DNA from: Modestobacter marinus
Lineage (GTDB): Bacteria; Actinomycetota; Actinomycetes; Mycobacteriales; Geodermatophilaceae
DNA length: 49,133 bases
Direction of reading: 5' to 3'
NCBI RefSeq assembly: GCF_019799945.1
Contig: NZ_JABGCH010000032.1
Coordinates: 1 to 49,133, forward strand
The notes beneath the pieces were generated by a model. That model was not told the origin of the DNA. It made no database searches and worked only from the letters and a program-made list of their open reading frames with translations. Below, piece after piece: positions 36,528 to 47,155 of this stretch (positions within the stretch are counted from its first letter, which is position 1; every line of letters begins with the position of its first letter). The position numbers and the translations under genes were made by a program.

Positions 36528-37075
36528 TCGGTGGGCAGCCGGGAGAACAGTGCGGCGTCGCCCCGGCTGCCGTCCCGGTACGCCAGTCCGGACCGCAGCA
36601 CGCCCTCCTGCGTGAACCCAGCCCGCCGCGCCACCGCGAGCGACGCACCGTTGCGCACGTCGGCGACCAGGTGCACCCGCGGCGCGCCCAGGCCGAGCGC
36701 CCACTCGGCCAGCGCGTGCGCCGCCTCGGCGGCGTACCCGTGCCCACGTCCCCACGGGGCGATCCAGTAGCCGATGGCCGGACCGAGCACGCCCGCGGTG
36801 AACTCCACGCCGCTGGAGCCGACCAGCTCGCCGCCGGCCTCGACCGCGACCGGCATGCCCCGGCCCTCGGCCCGCTCCCGCGGCGCCAGCTCGCACACCC
36901 ACTCCCGGGCCACCGCCCGGGTGTAGGGCGAGGGGATGACGGTGTTCCAGTACTGGATGTCCGGGTCCTGGCAGGCGCGCAGGACCAGCTCCTCGTCGTC
37001 CGGACGGTAGGGCCGGAGCACCAGCCGCTGCGTGCGCACCACCTCGGTGGTCAGGTCGATCGCGCTGAGGTCCAC
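36524..37075 (-). CDS. GNAT N-acetyltransferase, RimJ/RimL-like (183 aa)
   Basis: Acetyl-CoA-dependent acetyltransferase. The N-terminal TQRLVLRPYRPDDEELVLRACQDPDI is the RimJ/RimL start; IGYWIAPWGRGHGYAAEAAHAL carries the acetyl-CoA loop (R/Q-x2-G-x-G/A equivalent GRGHGYA), and LVADVRNGASLAVARRAGF is the C-terminal motif. The substrate (N-terminus of a protein or a small amine) is not known. It is followed, 10 nt upstream, by the PPOX gene in the same direction, so the two may share an operon. Confidence 0.85.
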   Translation of the reverse strand: MDLSAIDLTTEVVRTQRLVLRPYRPDDEELVLRACQDPDIQYWNTVIPSPYTRAVAREWVCELAPRERAEGRGMPVAVEAGGELVGSSGVEFTAGVLGPAIGYWIAPWGRGHGYAAEAAHALAEWALGLGAPRVHLVADVRNGASLAVARRAGFTQEGVLRSGLAYRDGSRGDAALFSRLPTD

Positions 37076-37085
37076 CCCGGCATGC

Positions 37086-37481
37086 TCATACGTTGCCGAG
37101 GACCCTGTCGACGGAGATCTCGAGGACGACGCGGTGCGGGTTCGGCCGCGGCTGCCGGTAGCGCTGCGCGTACCGGGCCTCGGCGTCGGCGACCGAGGCG
37201 GCGTCGTCCCGGAGCACCGCCGTCCCCTCCAGCGTCGCCCACCGACGTCCGTCCACGGTGCACACCGCCACCCGCGACCGTCCGTCGCGGACGTGCCGGG
37301 CCTTCACCGAGGTGCCCGAGGTGATCACCCGGGCGGTGCCGGTGGCGGCGTCGAAGGTGACGCCGACGGGCACCACGTGCGGGGTGCCGTCGGCGCGCAG
37401 CGTGGTCAGCGTCGCCAGGTGCCGTTCGGTGAGGAGGGTCACGAGGCCGGGCCCGAAGGCGGGGGACGCGGGAGAGGACAC
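37086..37481 (-). CDS. PPOX-class F420/flavin-dependent oxidoreductase (131 aa)
   Basis: Split beta-barrel flavoprotein of the PPOX superfamily, in actinobacteria often F420-dependent (Rv2074-type biliverdin reductases). Seen are [33 protein letters not shown], quoted in parts: the [13 protein letters not shown] strand, GTPHVVPV, a Thr/Ser phosphate site near [13 protein letters not shown], and the basic [14 protein letters not shown] 37481 sits 8 nt after TACCGT (minus strand), so it is favoured over GTG 37505, which would place the -10 inside the gene. Cofactor choice is an inference, supported by fbiA/fbiB in the same window. Confidence 0.75.
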   Translation of the reverse strand: MSSPASPAFGPGLVTLLTERHLATLTTLRADGTPHVVPVGVTFDAATGTARVITSGTSVKARHVRDGRSRVAVCTVDGRRWATLEGTAVLRDDAASVADAEARYAQRYRQPRPNPHRVVLEISVDRVLGNV

Positions 37482-37489
37482 GCCCGGGA

Positions 37490-37564
37490 ACGGTACGGAC
37501 CGCACCGGCCGGGGCGGGCACGTCCGCCGCGCCGTGACCGCATCCCGGCGCCGCCGCCTACGCT
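37490..37564. promoter_or_regulatory. Divergent PPOX/secA promoters
   Basis: TACCGT on the minus strand (37490-37495) lies 8 nt before the PPOX start, and TACGCT on the plus strand (37559-37564) lies 6 nt before the secA start. A TGACCG at 37535-37540, 18 nt upstream of the secA -10, may be its -35. Neither start has a ribosome site. Confidence 0.6.
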
Positions 37565-37570
37565 GGGGGC

Positions 37571-40627
<3,057 letters not shown>

Positions 40628-40646
40628 GCCGACAGCCCGATCGACC

Positions 40647-40686
40647 GACCGCGCCGGTGCCCGCATCAGCGGGCACCGGCGCGGTC
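40647..40686. terminator. secA terminator, 18-bp perfect stem
   Basis: Arms 40647-40664 and 40669-40686 are perfectly complementary with a 4-nt loop (ATCA). It begins 19 nt after the secA stop. Confidence 0.9.
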
Positions 40687-40791
40687 GTGTCAGGAGCCGA
40701 CCAGTCGTCACCGGGGCGGTACGCAGGGTGGCCACCGAGGTGGGCTGTGCGGAAAGTCACGTCGGCCCCTTGAACCCCCGTGCGTCGTCTG

Positions 40792-40827
40792 GTTCCCTCT
40801 TGCGAAGCGCGTCTCACATAGCGCAAC
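40792..40827 (+). promoter_or_regulatory. IclR-type operator module A, upstream of the BCCT gene
   Basis: GTTCCC-N5-CGAAGC followed after 9 nt by ATAGCGCAAC. The last ten bases equal those of module B; the arms match the B arms at 8 of 12 positions. The module ends 16 nt before ATG 40844. Confidence 0.5.
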
Positions 40828-40843
40828 TCGATAGGGGACTGTC

Positions 40844-42742
40844 ATGGAGCCACCGCGTCGCGAGCAACCTCCGCCCAACCGTCCGCTGAGCAGCCGGCCG
40901 GAGGCGGAGACCCACCCGGCGATCGCCGAGCCGCCGCCGTGTGTCGCCGATCGGCACTGGGCGGTGGACCGCGTCCTGTTCGCCATCGCTGCGGCCATGG
41001 CGCTGGGCTTCGTGGCCTGGGGCTTCGCCAGCCCCACCGGCCTGGGCACCGCGAGCGGATCGGTCCTCAGCTGGGTCACCGGCAACCTGGGCTGGATGTT
41101 CGTCCTGCTGGCGTCGGGCTTCGTCGTGTACGTGATCTGGCTGGCGGCCGGCAAGTACGGGCGGATCCCGCTGGGACGGGACGACGAGCGGCCGGAGTTC
41201 CGCACCATCTCGTGGATCGCGATGATGTTCAGCGCCGGCATGGGCATCGGACTGATGTTCTTCGGGGTCGCCGAGCCGCTCTCGCACTACGTCTCACCGC
41301 CGCCGCTCACGACCGAGGCCGAGTCGTCGCAGGCCATCCAGACGGCGATGGCGACCACGCTGTTCCACTGGACGCTGCACCCGTGGGCGATGTACGCCGT
41401 CGTCGGGCTGGCCATCGCCTACGGCACCTTCCGGCGGGGCCGTCGTCAGCTGATCAGCTCGGCCTTCGTCCCGCTGCTCGGCGAGCGGCGGGCTGCCGGT
41501 CCGGCAGGCCGGGTCATCGACGTCCTGGCCATCTTCGCCACCCTCTTCGGGTCGGCGGCCTCCCTCGGCCTGGGCGCCCTGCAGATCGGGAGCGGGGTGG
41601 AGATCCTCGGCTGGGCCGGCGACGTCGGGAGCGGCGTCCTGGTCGGGATCATCGCGGTGCTGACCGCGGCTTTCGTCGCCTCGGCCGTCTCCGGCATCGC
41701 CCGCGGGATCCAGTGGCTGTCCAACATCAACATGGTCCTGGCGCTCACGCTGGCCGTGTTCGTCTTCGTCGTCGGCCCGACGGTCTTTATCCTCAACCTC
41801 CTCCCCGACGCCCTCGGCAGCTACTTCTCCGACCTCGGCGAGATGGCCGCGCGCACGGAGGCCACCGGCGGTGACCCGATGGCCGCCTGGCTGCGCGGCT
41901 GGACGGTCTTCTACTGGGCCTGGTGGATCAGCTGGACCCCGTTCGTCGGGCTGTTCATCGCCCGGATCAGCCGTGGCCGGACCATCCGGCAGTTCGTCAC
42001 CGGCGTGCTCCTGGTGCCCAGCCTGGTCAGCCTGCTGTGGTTCGCCGTCTTCGGCGGAGCGGGCATCGCTGCGCAGCGCGACGGCGTCGACGTCGCGGGG
42101 CAGGGGACCACGGAGGGGCAGCTGTTCGCCGTCCTCCAGCAGTACCCCCTGGCTACCGTCGCGACCGTGGTCGTGATGCTGCTCGTCGGCATCTTCTTCG
42201 TGTCCGGTGCGGACGCGGCCTCGATCGTGATGGGCTCGCTCTCGCAGCGCGGCACCCTGGAGCCGAGCCGCTCGGTCGTCGTCTTCTGGGGCGTGGTGAT
42301 GGGCTCCGTCGCAGCGATCATGCTGCTGCTGGGCGAGGACGGCGCGGCGCTGACCGGGCTGCAGAACCTGACGATCATCGCGGCGCTGCCGTTCGCCCTG
42401 GTGATGGCCGCGATGGCGGTGAGTCTGGTCAAGGACCTCCGCCGCGACCCGATCGTCCTGCGCGGCAACTACGCCGCGCTGGCGATCGAGAAGGCCGTCG
42501 TCGACGGCATCAGCCGCCATGGCGACGACTTCGTGATCGTCGTGGAGGAGACTCCCGGCCCCGCGGCGGACACCCGGGACGTGGTGGCGGGGACGACCAC
42601 GGCGGGCGCGGAGCCGGATGACCGGAGATCGGTGAGCCCGGACGGCAACTTCGTGGCGTCGGCGGGAGCCCGGTCCCTCCCCGCCCAGAGCCAGTCGCCC
42701 GCGGCGGAGGCGATCGGCCGGCCGATGGACCCCCGTCCCTAG
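40844..42742 (+). CDS. BCCT-family transporter for betaine, choline or carnitine (632 aa)
   Basis: Secondary transporter for quaternary-amine solutes. After a 45-residue hydrophilic N-terminus there are about 12 membrane helices. MFSAGMGIGLMFFGVAEPL is the family glycine motif (sodium site region), and FYWAWWISWTPFVGLFIARI carries the aromatic box that binds the trimethylammonium head. The C-terminal 100 residues are cytoplasmic and charged, as in osmoregulated members. ATG 40844 has AGGGGA about 5 nt upstream. The operator-like module at 40792-40827 links it to the IclR regulator 4 kb away; import of the oxygenase substrate is the likely role. Confidence 0.88.
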   Translation: MEPPRREQPPPNRPLSSRPEAETHPAIAEPPPCVADRHWAVDRVLFAIAAAMALGFVAWGFASPTGLGTASGSVLSWVTGNLGWMFVLLASGFVVYVIWLAAGKYGRIPLGRDDERPEFRTISWIAMMFSAGMGIGLMFFGVAEPLSHYVSPPPLTTEAESSQAIQTAMATTLFHWTLHPWAMYAVVGLAIAYGTFRRGRRQLISSAFVPLLGERRAAGPAGRVIDVLAIFATLFGSAASLGLGALQIGSGVEILGWAGDVGSGVLVGIIAVLTAAFVASAVSGIARGIQWLSNINMVLALTLAVFVFVVGPTVFILNLLPDALGSYFSDLGEMAARTEATGGDPMAAWLRGWTVFYWAWWISWTPFVGLFIARISRGRTIRQFVTGVLLVPSLVSLLWFAVFGGAGIAAQRDGVDVAGQGTTEGQLFAVLQQYPLATVATVVVMLLVGIFFVSGADAASIVMGSLSQRGTLEPSRSVVVFWGVVMGSVAAIMLLLGEDGAALTGLQNLTIIAALPFALVMAAMAVSLVKDLRRDPIVLRGNYAALAIEKAVVDGISRHGDDFVIVVEETPGPAADTRDVVAGTTTAGAEPDDRRSVSPDGNFVASAGARSLPAQSQSPAAEAIGRPMDPRP

Positions 42743-42756
42743 GAGCGCCCTGCTCC

Positions 42757-42805
42757 CTCGGAGCACACCGCCTCTCGGAGCACACCGCCCCTCGGCGCAC
42801 CCGCC
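42757..42805. repeat. 17-bp tandem repeat, two near-identical units plus a degenerate third
   Basis: CTCGGAGCACACCGCCT at 42757-42773 is followed by CTCGGAGCACACCGCCC at 42774-42790, and CTCGGCGCACCCGCC from 42791 is a decayed third unit. Confidence 0.85.
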
Positions 42806-42814
42806 GCGCGGTGA

Positions 42815-42866
42815 GAGCCTCCCGGCACCGGGACTGCTGAGCAGTCGTCCCGGTGCCGGGAGGCTC
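42815..42866. terminator. 20-bp hairpin, BCCT terminator
   Basis: Arms 42815-42834 and 42847-42866 are perfectly complementary; the 12-nt loop is itself partly self-complementary. It begins 72 nt after the BCCT stop. Confidence 0.85.
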
Positions 42867-42913
42867 CGTGCTGTCGCGGTGCGCGCGCACCGGGCCGCCG
42901 TCGATGAGTCGGC

Positions 42914-42949
42914 CGGCCCGGTCCACCTCAGCGGCCCGGTCCACCTCAG
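42914..42949. repeat. 18-bp direct repeat (two identical units)
   Basis: CGGCCCGGTCCACCTCAG occurs twice head to tail, 42914-42931 and 42932-42949. Confidence 0.85.
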
Positions 42950-43131
42950 CTGCCCGCCGGGACCGTACGGGCGACGGCGCTGGGGCACGTGCGGGTCGGC
43001 GACCTGCTGCGGACCGTGGACCACCGGCGACGGGGCGGTCAGTCTGGGGTGGGGCCGGCCGGCGACGGGTCGGTCAGCCGGCAGCGGGCGCGAGCCTGTG
43101 CTGACGGGCCGCGCGGTGTCGGCACGCACGA

Positions 43132-43174
43132 CGACCTCGACGCCGGGCCCCGGTGGGGTCCGGCGTCGAGGTCG
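43132..43174. terminator. 20-bp hairpin, terminator of the FAD reductase operon
   Basis: Arms 43132-43151 and 43155-43174 pair with one G-U and a 3-nt loop (GGT). It lies 41 nt beyond the reductase stop in the direction of transcription (minus strand). Confidence 0.85.
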
Positions 43175-43214
43175 AGACGGGTGGCGCGGCCGGCGGTCCG
43201 TGCCGGACCGGTGG

Positions 43215-44387
43215 TCAGGACGGCGTCGGCACCGCGGAGCGGAGCTGCCGGCGCCACCGCGTGAACAGGCGGGGCTGGTTCATCCCGAGCACGGCGACGG
43301 GCGTGCCCTCGCGCTCGTAGACCACCAGGAAGCTGCGGTCGGCGCAGCTGCCCTCCACGACGCGTGCGACGTCGTCCTCGCGGCGCGAGCCCGCGAACTG
43401 GATGCGGGCGCCGTACTGGTCGGACCAGAAGTAGGGGACCGAGGTCGGCACCGCGCCCTCGGCGCCCAGCAGGGTGGCGACCGCGGTGGCCGGCTGCTCC
43501 AACGCGTGCGTCCAGTGCTCGATGCGGACGTGCCGCTCAGCGGAGACCGACCACGCCGCTGCGCAGTCGCCGACGGCGACCACACCCGGGATGTTGGTGA
43601 CTCCTCGGGCGTCGGTCAGGACGCCGTTGCCCAGGGCCACGCCGGAGTCGGCCAGCCACTCGATGTTCGGGATGGCGCCGATGCCCACGACCACCACGTC
43701 GGCCGGCAGGCGGGTGCCGTCGGTCAGCTCCACGGCCTCGACCCGGCCGGTGCCGACCAGCCCGGCGACCCCGGTGCCGGTCAGCAGGCGGGTGCCGTGA
43801 TCGGCGTGCAACTCGGCGCACACCGCTCCCATCTCGGTGCCCAGGGGGCCGGCGAGCGGAACGGGCATGGCCTCGACGACGGTGACCTCGAGCCCGAGCG
43901 TGCGGGCCGTGGAGGCGACCTCCGCCCCGATGAAGCCGGCGCCGATCACGACGAGACGTCGGGCGGAGGCCAGGTCCTCCCGGAGGGCGACGGCGTCGTC
44001 CAGGGAACGCAGCACGTGCACACCGGCCAGTCCCTCGGTGCCGGGCAGGCGCCGGGCGCGGGCGCCCGTGGCGAGGACGACCCCGTCCGCCCGGACCTCG
44101 CTGCCGTCGCTCAGCAGCACCGAGCGGCTGACCCGGTCCAGGCCGACCGCCGTGGTGCCCAGCCGCCACTCGAGACCGAGTTCCTCGTCGTCGGGCGTGC
44201 CCAGGGTGACGTCGTCCAGCGAGGCCTTGCCGGCCAGGAACTCCTTGGACAGCGGCGGGCGGTCGTAGGGAGCGTGCGCCTCGTCGCCGATGACCACGAC
44301 GCGGCCGTCGAAGGACTGGTCCCGGAGCGCGCGGGCGGCCGAGAGGCCGGCCAGCGAGGCCCCGACCACGGCGACGGTGGGGCTCAC
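43215..44387 (-). CDS. FAD-dependent ferredoxin reductase of a Rieske oxygenase system (390 aa)
   Basis: NAD(P)H to ferredoxin electron transfer. FAD loop VVGASLAGLSAARAL at 7-21, DRPPLSKEFLAG, NAD loop VVIGAGFIGAEVAS, the second FAD motif VVAVGDCAAAW, and the C-terminal YFWSDQYGARIQFAG that is typical of BphA4/rubredoxin-reductase-like proteins. GTG 44387 is fixed by the GTGA overlap with the Rieske ferredoxin stop, so the two electron-transfer genes are coupled. Together with the oxygenase at 45940 they form a complete three-part system. Confidence 0.88.
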   Translation of the reverse strand: MSPTVAVVGASLAGLSAARALRDQSFDGRVVVIGDEAHAPYDRPPLSKEFLAGKASLDDVTLGTPDDEELGLEWRLGTTAVGLDRVSRSVLLSDGSEVRADGVVLATGARARRLPGTEGLAGVHVLRSLDDAVALREDLASARRLVVIGAGFIGAEVASTARTLGLEVTVVEAMPVPLAGPLGTEMGAVCAELHADHGTRLLTGTGVAGLVGTGRVEAVELTDGTRLPADVVVVGIGAIPNIEWLADSGVALGNGVLTDARGVTNIPGVVAVGDCAAAWSVSAERHVRIEHWTHALEQPATAVATLLGAEGAVPTSVPYFWSDQYGARIQFAGSRREDDVARVVEGSCADRSFLVVYEREGTPVAVLGMNQPRLFTRWRRQLRSAVPTPS

Positions 44388-44704
44388 GCGGCACCGTCCG
44401 CGGTGATCCCCGGCTGCACGTAGACCATGCCGTCCTGGACGACGACCCGGTGCGTGCGGACCGGCGTCTTGGCCGGCGGGCCGGACACCTTCCCGGTGCG
44501 CAGGTCGAAGCAGGAGGCGTGCAGCGGGCACTCCACGGAGCAGCCGTCCAGCCAACCGTCGGCCAGTGAGGCGTCCTGATGGGTGCAGGTGTCGTCGATG
44601 GCGTAGAAGTCGCCGTCGACGTTGAAGACCGCGATGGGCTCGTCGGCCTCGACTCGGGTCGCCTCGCCGGGCGGCAGCTCAGTCGTGGGACAGACCGGGA
44701 TCAT
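44384..44704 (-). CDS. Rieske-type [2Fe-2S] ferredoxin (106 aa)
   Basis: Small electron carrier for a ring-hydroxylating or demethylating oxygenase. The cluster ligands are Cys40/His42 (CTH) and Cys59/His62 (CPLH), separated by the usual spacing; AIDDTCTHQDASLADGW and ASCFDLRTGKV are family motifs. GGAG lies about 6 nt before ATG 44704, and the operator module B begins 22 nt further upstream. It is the first gene of the operon with the reductase. Confidence 0.92.
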   Translation of the reverse strand: MIPVCPTTELPPGEATRVEADEPIAVFNVDGDFYAIDDTCTHQDASLADGWLDGCSVECPLHASCFDLRTGKVSGPPAKTPVRTHRVVVQDGMVYVQPGITADGAA

Positions 44705-44725
44705 GGGCGCTCCAGGGCCATTGTT

Positions 44726-44761
44726 GTTGCGCGGACCGCAACTCCTCGCCTATAGCGCAAC
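44726..44761 (+). promoter_or_regulatory. IclR-type operator module B, between ferredoxin and iclR
   Basis: GTTGCG-N5-CGCAAC is a perfect 6-bp inverted repeat, followed after 9 nt by ATAGCGCAAC. It is placed to act on the ferredoxin promoter and, from about 60 nt upstream of its -10, on the regulator's own promoter. Confidence 0.65.
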
Positions 44762-44833
44762 AGCATGGCTCAGCACTCCTGGCACGTCAAGGGAGTCCGC
44801 CGCATGTACCGGTGTGCCACCTACGCTGAGGAC

Positions 44834-45625
44834 ATGAGTGGGCCCCAGGTCGGGAACGGAGAGCGCAGCTCGGTCGCTGCGGTCCAGTCCGTGGACCGTG
44901 CGTTGAGCGTGCTCGAGATCCTGGCAGCGCACGGGGAGGCCGGCGTCACGGAGGTGGCCGCCGAGCTGGGCGTGCACAAGTCCACGGCGTTCCGGCTGGT
45001 CGCCGTGCTGGAGAGCAGGGGCTTCGTCGAGCAGCTGGCCGACCGGGGCAAGTACCGGCTTGGTTTCGGGGTCGTGCGCCTGGCCGGCGCCGCCGCCGCG
45101 CAACTGGACATCGCCCAGGAGGGGCGGCCGATCTGCGAGGCGCTGGCCGCCGATCTCGAGGAGACGGTGAACATCGCCATCCTGGACAGCGACCGTGCCG
45201 TGAACGTCAGCCAGGTCCGCGGGCCGGCGGCGCTCAGCACGCACAACTGGGTGGGCCAGGGCACCCCCCTCCACGCCACCTCGAGCGGCAAGGTGCTGCT
45301 GGCCCATGCTCCCGAAGCGGTCCGCAAGGCGCTGCTGTCCCGGGAGATGCCGCGCTACACGCCCAGCACGATCACCGATCCGGAGCTCCTGCAGCAGCAC
45401 CTCGACGGCATCGTCGAGCGGGGCTGGGGTTCGACCGTCGAGGAGTACGAGGTCGGTCTCAGCGCTGTCGCTGCGCCCGTGCGCGACGCGGACGGCAGCG
45501 TGATCGCGGCCCTCAGCGTCTCGGGGCCGTCCTTCCGGATGGACGCGGAGGACTTCCCGAAGATCGCCCGTCGGCTGCTGGCGGGTGCCGACGAGCTGAG
45601 TCGGCGGCTGGGCTTCTTCGGCTGA
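44834..45625 (+). CDS. IclR-family transcriptional regulator (263 aa)
   Basis: Regulator of the amine-oxygenase region by inference. The N-terminal winged helix has SVDRALSVLEILAAHGEAGVTE, quoted in part, then VAAELGVHKSTAFRLVAVLE and GKYRLGF; the effector domain has VNIAILDSDRAVNVSQVRG, HATSSGKVLLA, and EEYEVGLSAVAAPVRDADG. ATG 44834 lies 6 nt after TACGCT (44822-44827), a leaderless-type start; an upstream ATG at 44765 would add 23 residues unlike the family. It sits between the ferredoxin operon and the oxygenase, both preceded by the same 36-nt module. Confidence 0.88.
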   Translation: MSGPQVGNGERSSVAAVQSVDRALSVLEILAAHGEAGVTEVAAELGVHKSTAFRLVAVLESRGFVEQLADRGKYRLGFGVVRLAGAAAAQLDIAQEGRPICEALAADLEETVNIAILDSDRAVNVSQVRGPAALSTHNWVGQGTPLHATSSGKVLLAHAPEAVRKALLSREMPRYTPSTITDPELLQQHLDGIVERGWGSTVEEYEVGLSAVAAPVRDADGSVIAALSVSGPSFRMDAEDFPKIARRLLAGADELSRRLGFFG

Positions 45626-45939
45626 TCCCGCTGACCCCCGTGGCGTGCCGCCGGTGGTGGGTCCTGGAAGGCGCGTCGGCTGTGTCGGGGGCGCCCTCGC
45701 AGCTTCCGTGCCGTCCTGATCGCCGTGATCGAGCGACTCGGCGGTCGTGACGGGCCATCTGTCGCTTTTCCGGTGTTCGCGTGGGCGAAGTTGTTGCGCT
45801 CTGCGCGACGCTCTCTGTAATGTGCAACACATCGGTCGTCGACGAGGTCTGTGACGGACGACGACCGTGGTTTGTCGCAGACCTACGCTGTCCGACTTCC
45901 CGGCGTCCCACATCGCCCGACGGAACCCCGAGGTGCCGT
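45626..45939. other. Intergenic region upstream of the Rieske oxygenase
   Basis: About 314 bp with no gene of its own. It contains operator module C (45793-45828), a -10-like TACGCT (45884-45889) with about 44 nt of leader, and GAGGT 6 nt before ATG 45940. The module lies 55 nt upstream of the -10, a position that suits activation. Confidence 0.6.
45793..45828 (+). promoter_or_regulatory. IclR-type operator module C, upstream of the oxygenase
   Basis: GTTGCG-N5-CGCGAC (11 of 12 arm bases as in module B) followed after 9 nt by AATGTGCAAC (7 of 10 as in B). Length and spacing equal those of modules A and B. Confidence 0.6.
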
Positions 45940-47061
45940 ATGACCACCACCGACCTGCCCGCGAGCCTCATCTCCACGCTGCCGGGCCAGTACTACACCG
46001 ACCCGGCCATCTTCTCGCTGGAACAGAGCCACATCTTCGAGAGCATGTGGTTCTGCGCCGTGCGGTCGAGTGACCTGCCGACCCCCGGTTCGTTCAAGAA
46101 GATCCAGGTGGGGAGGGAGAGCGTCCTCGTCGTCCGCAGCCGGGACGGGCAGCTGCGGTCGTTCCTCAACATCTGCCGGCACCGCGGTGCGCAGATCTGC
46201 ACGGAGGACTCGGGTCAGGTCAACCGGGCCTTCCAGTGTCCCTACCACGCGTGGACCTACGGCCTCGACGGCAAGCTCGTCGCGGCGCCGAACCTGACGA
46301 AGATGCCCGACATCGACCGGGTCGAGTACGGCCTCGTGCCGGTGGCGCTGCGCGAGTGGCTCGGCTACGCGTGGGTGTGCCTGGCGAAGGAGCCCCCGTC
46401 CTTCGAGGACGAGGTCATCGCCGACGTGGTCGAGCGACTCGGGGACGTGAAGTCGATCGAGTCCTACGACCTCGACTCGTTGAAGGTCGGGCGCCGGATC
46501 ACCTACGACGTCAAGGCCAACTGGAAGCTCATCATCGAGAACTTCATGGAGTGCTACCACTGCGCGACGATCCACCCGGAGCTCACCGAGGTGCTGCCCG
46601 AGTTCGCCGACGGCTACGCGGCGCAGTACTTCGTCGGGCACGGCGCGGAGTTCGGGGACGACGTCAAGGGCTTCACCGTCGACGGCAGCGAGGGCTTCGA
46701 CAAGCTCCCGGGCGTCGACGAGGATCACGACCGGCGCTACTACGCCATCACCGTCCGGCCGACCGTGTTCATCAACCTGGTGCCGGACCACGTGATCTTC
46801 CACCGCATGTTCCCGGTCTCGGCCGATCGGACGATCGTGGAGTGCGACTGGCTGTACACGCACGAGGTGGTCGAGTCGGGCAAGGACGTGACCCGGTCGG
46901 TCGAGCTGTTCCACCGGGTCAACGAGCAGGACTTCGAGGCCTGCGAGCGGACGCAGCCGGCGATGTCCTCCCGCGCCTACGCCAACGGTGGCGTGCTCGT
47001 GCCCTCCGAGCACCACATCGGCGCCTTCCACGAGTGGCTGACCCAGCGCCTGGCGCGCTGA
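45940..47061 (+). CDS. Rieske non-heme iron oxygenase, GbcA-like amine monooxygenase (373 aa)
   Basis: Catalytic component of a two-electron oxygenase that likely removes an N-methyl group as formaldehyde. Rieske ligands are Cys79, His81, Cys100 and His103 (CRHRGAQ and CPYHAWTYG); the mononuclear iron ligands are His207 and His212 in ECYHCATIHPEL and Asp331 in NEQDFEACERTQ. Length, and LPGQYYTDPAIFSLEQSHIF at the start, resemble glycine-betaine and stachydrine monooxygenases. ATG 45940 has GAGGT at a spacing of 6 nt. The partners are the ferredoxin and reductase at 43215-44704, the supply route the BCCT transporter. The exact amine is inferred from context only. Confidence 0.85.
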   Translation: MTTTDLPASLISTLPGQYYTDPAIFSLEQSHIFESMWFCAVRSSDLPTPGSFKKIQVGRESVLVVRSRDGQLRSFLNICRHRGAQICTEDSGQVNRAFQCPYHAWTYGLDGKLVAAPNLTKMPDIDRVEYGLVPVALREWLGYAWVCLAKEPPSFEDEVIADVVERLGDVKSIESYDLDSLKVGRRITYDVKANWKLIIENFMECYHCATIHPELTEVLPEFADGYAAQYFVGHGAEFGDDVKGFTVDGSEGFDKLPGVDEDHDRRYYAITVRPTVFINLVPDHVIFHRMFPVSADRTIVECDWLYTHEVVESGKDVTRSVELFHRVNEQDFEACERTQPAMSSRAYANGGVLVPSEHHIGAFHEWLTQRLAR

Positions 47062-47089
47062 TCTCGGAGCGCCGCCGTCGCGTGGGTCC

Positions 47090-47118
47090 GGGCCGGGAGG
47101 ACGTCGTCCTCCCGGCCC
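47090..47118. terminator. 13-bp hairpin between the oxygenase and MBL genes
   Basis: Arms 47090-47102 and 47106-47118 are perfectly complementary with loop GTC. It lies 28 nt after the oxygenase stop and 37 nt after the convergent MBL gene's stop, so it can end both transcripts. Confidence 0.85.
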
Positions 47119-47155
47119 GTCGCACGTGTCCAGAGCCGGCGGGCGGCGCCGTCCG

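Larger units (their letters stand above)
42743..43214. other. Intergenic gap (472 bp) with terminators and tandem repeats
   Basis: Region between the convergent BCCT and FAD reductase genes. It contains a 17-bp tandem repeat, a 20-bp hairpin after BCCT, an 18-bp direct repeat, and a second 20-bp hairpin before the reductase stop. No supported gene: overlapping frames are low-complexity. Confidence 0.75.
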
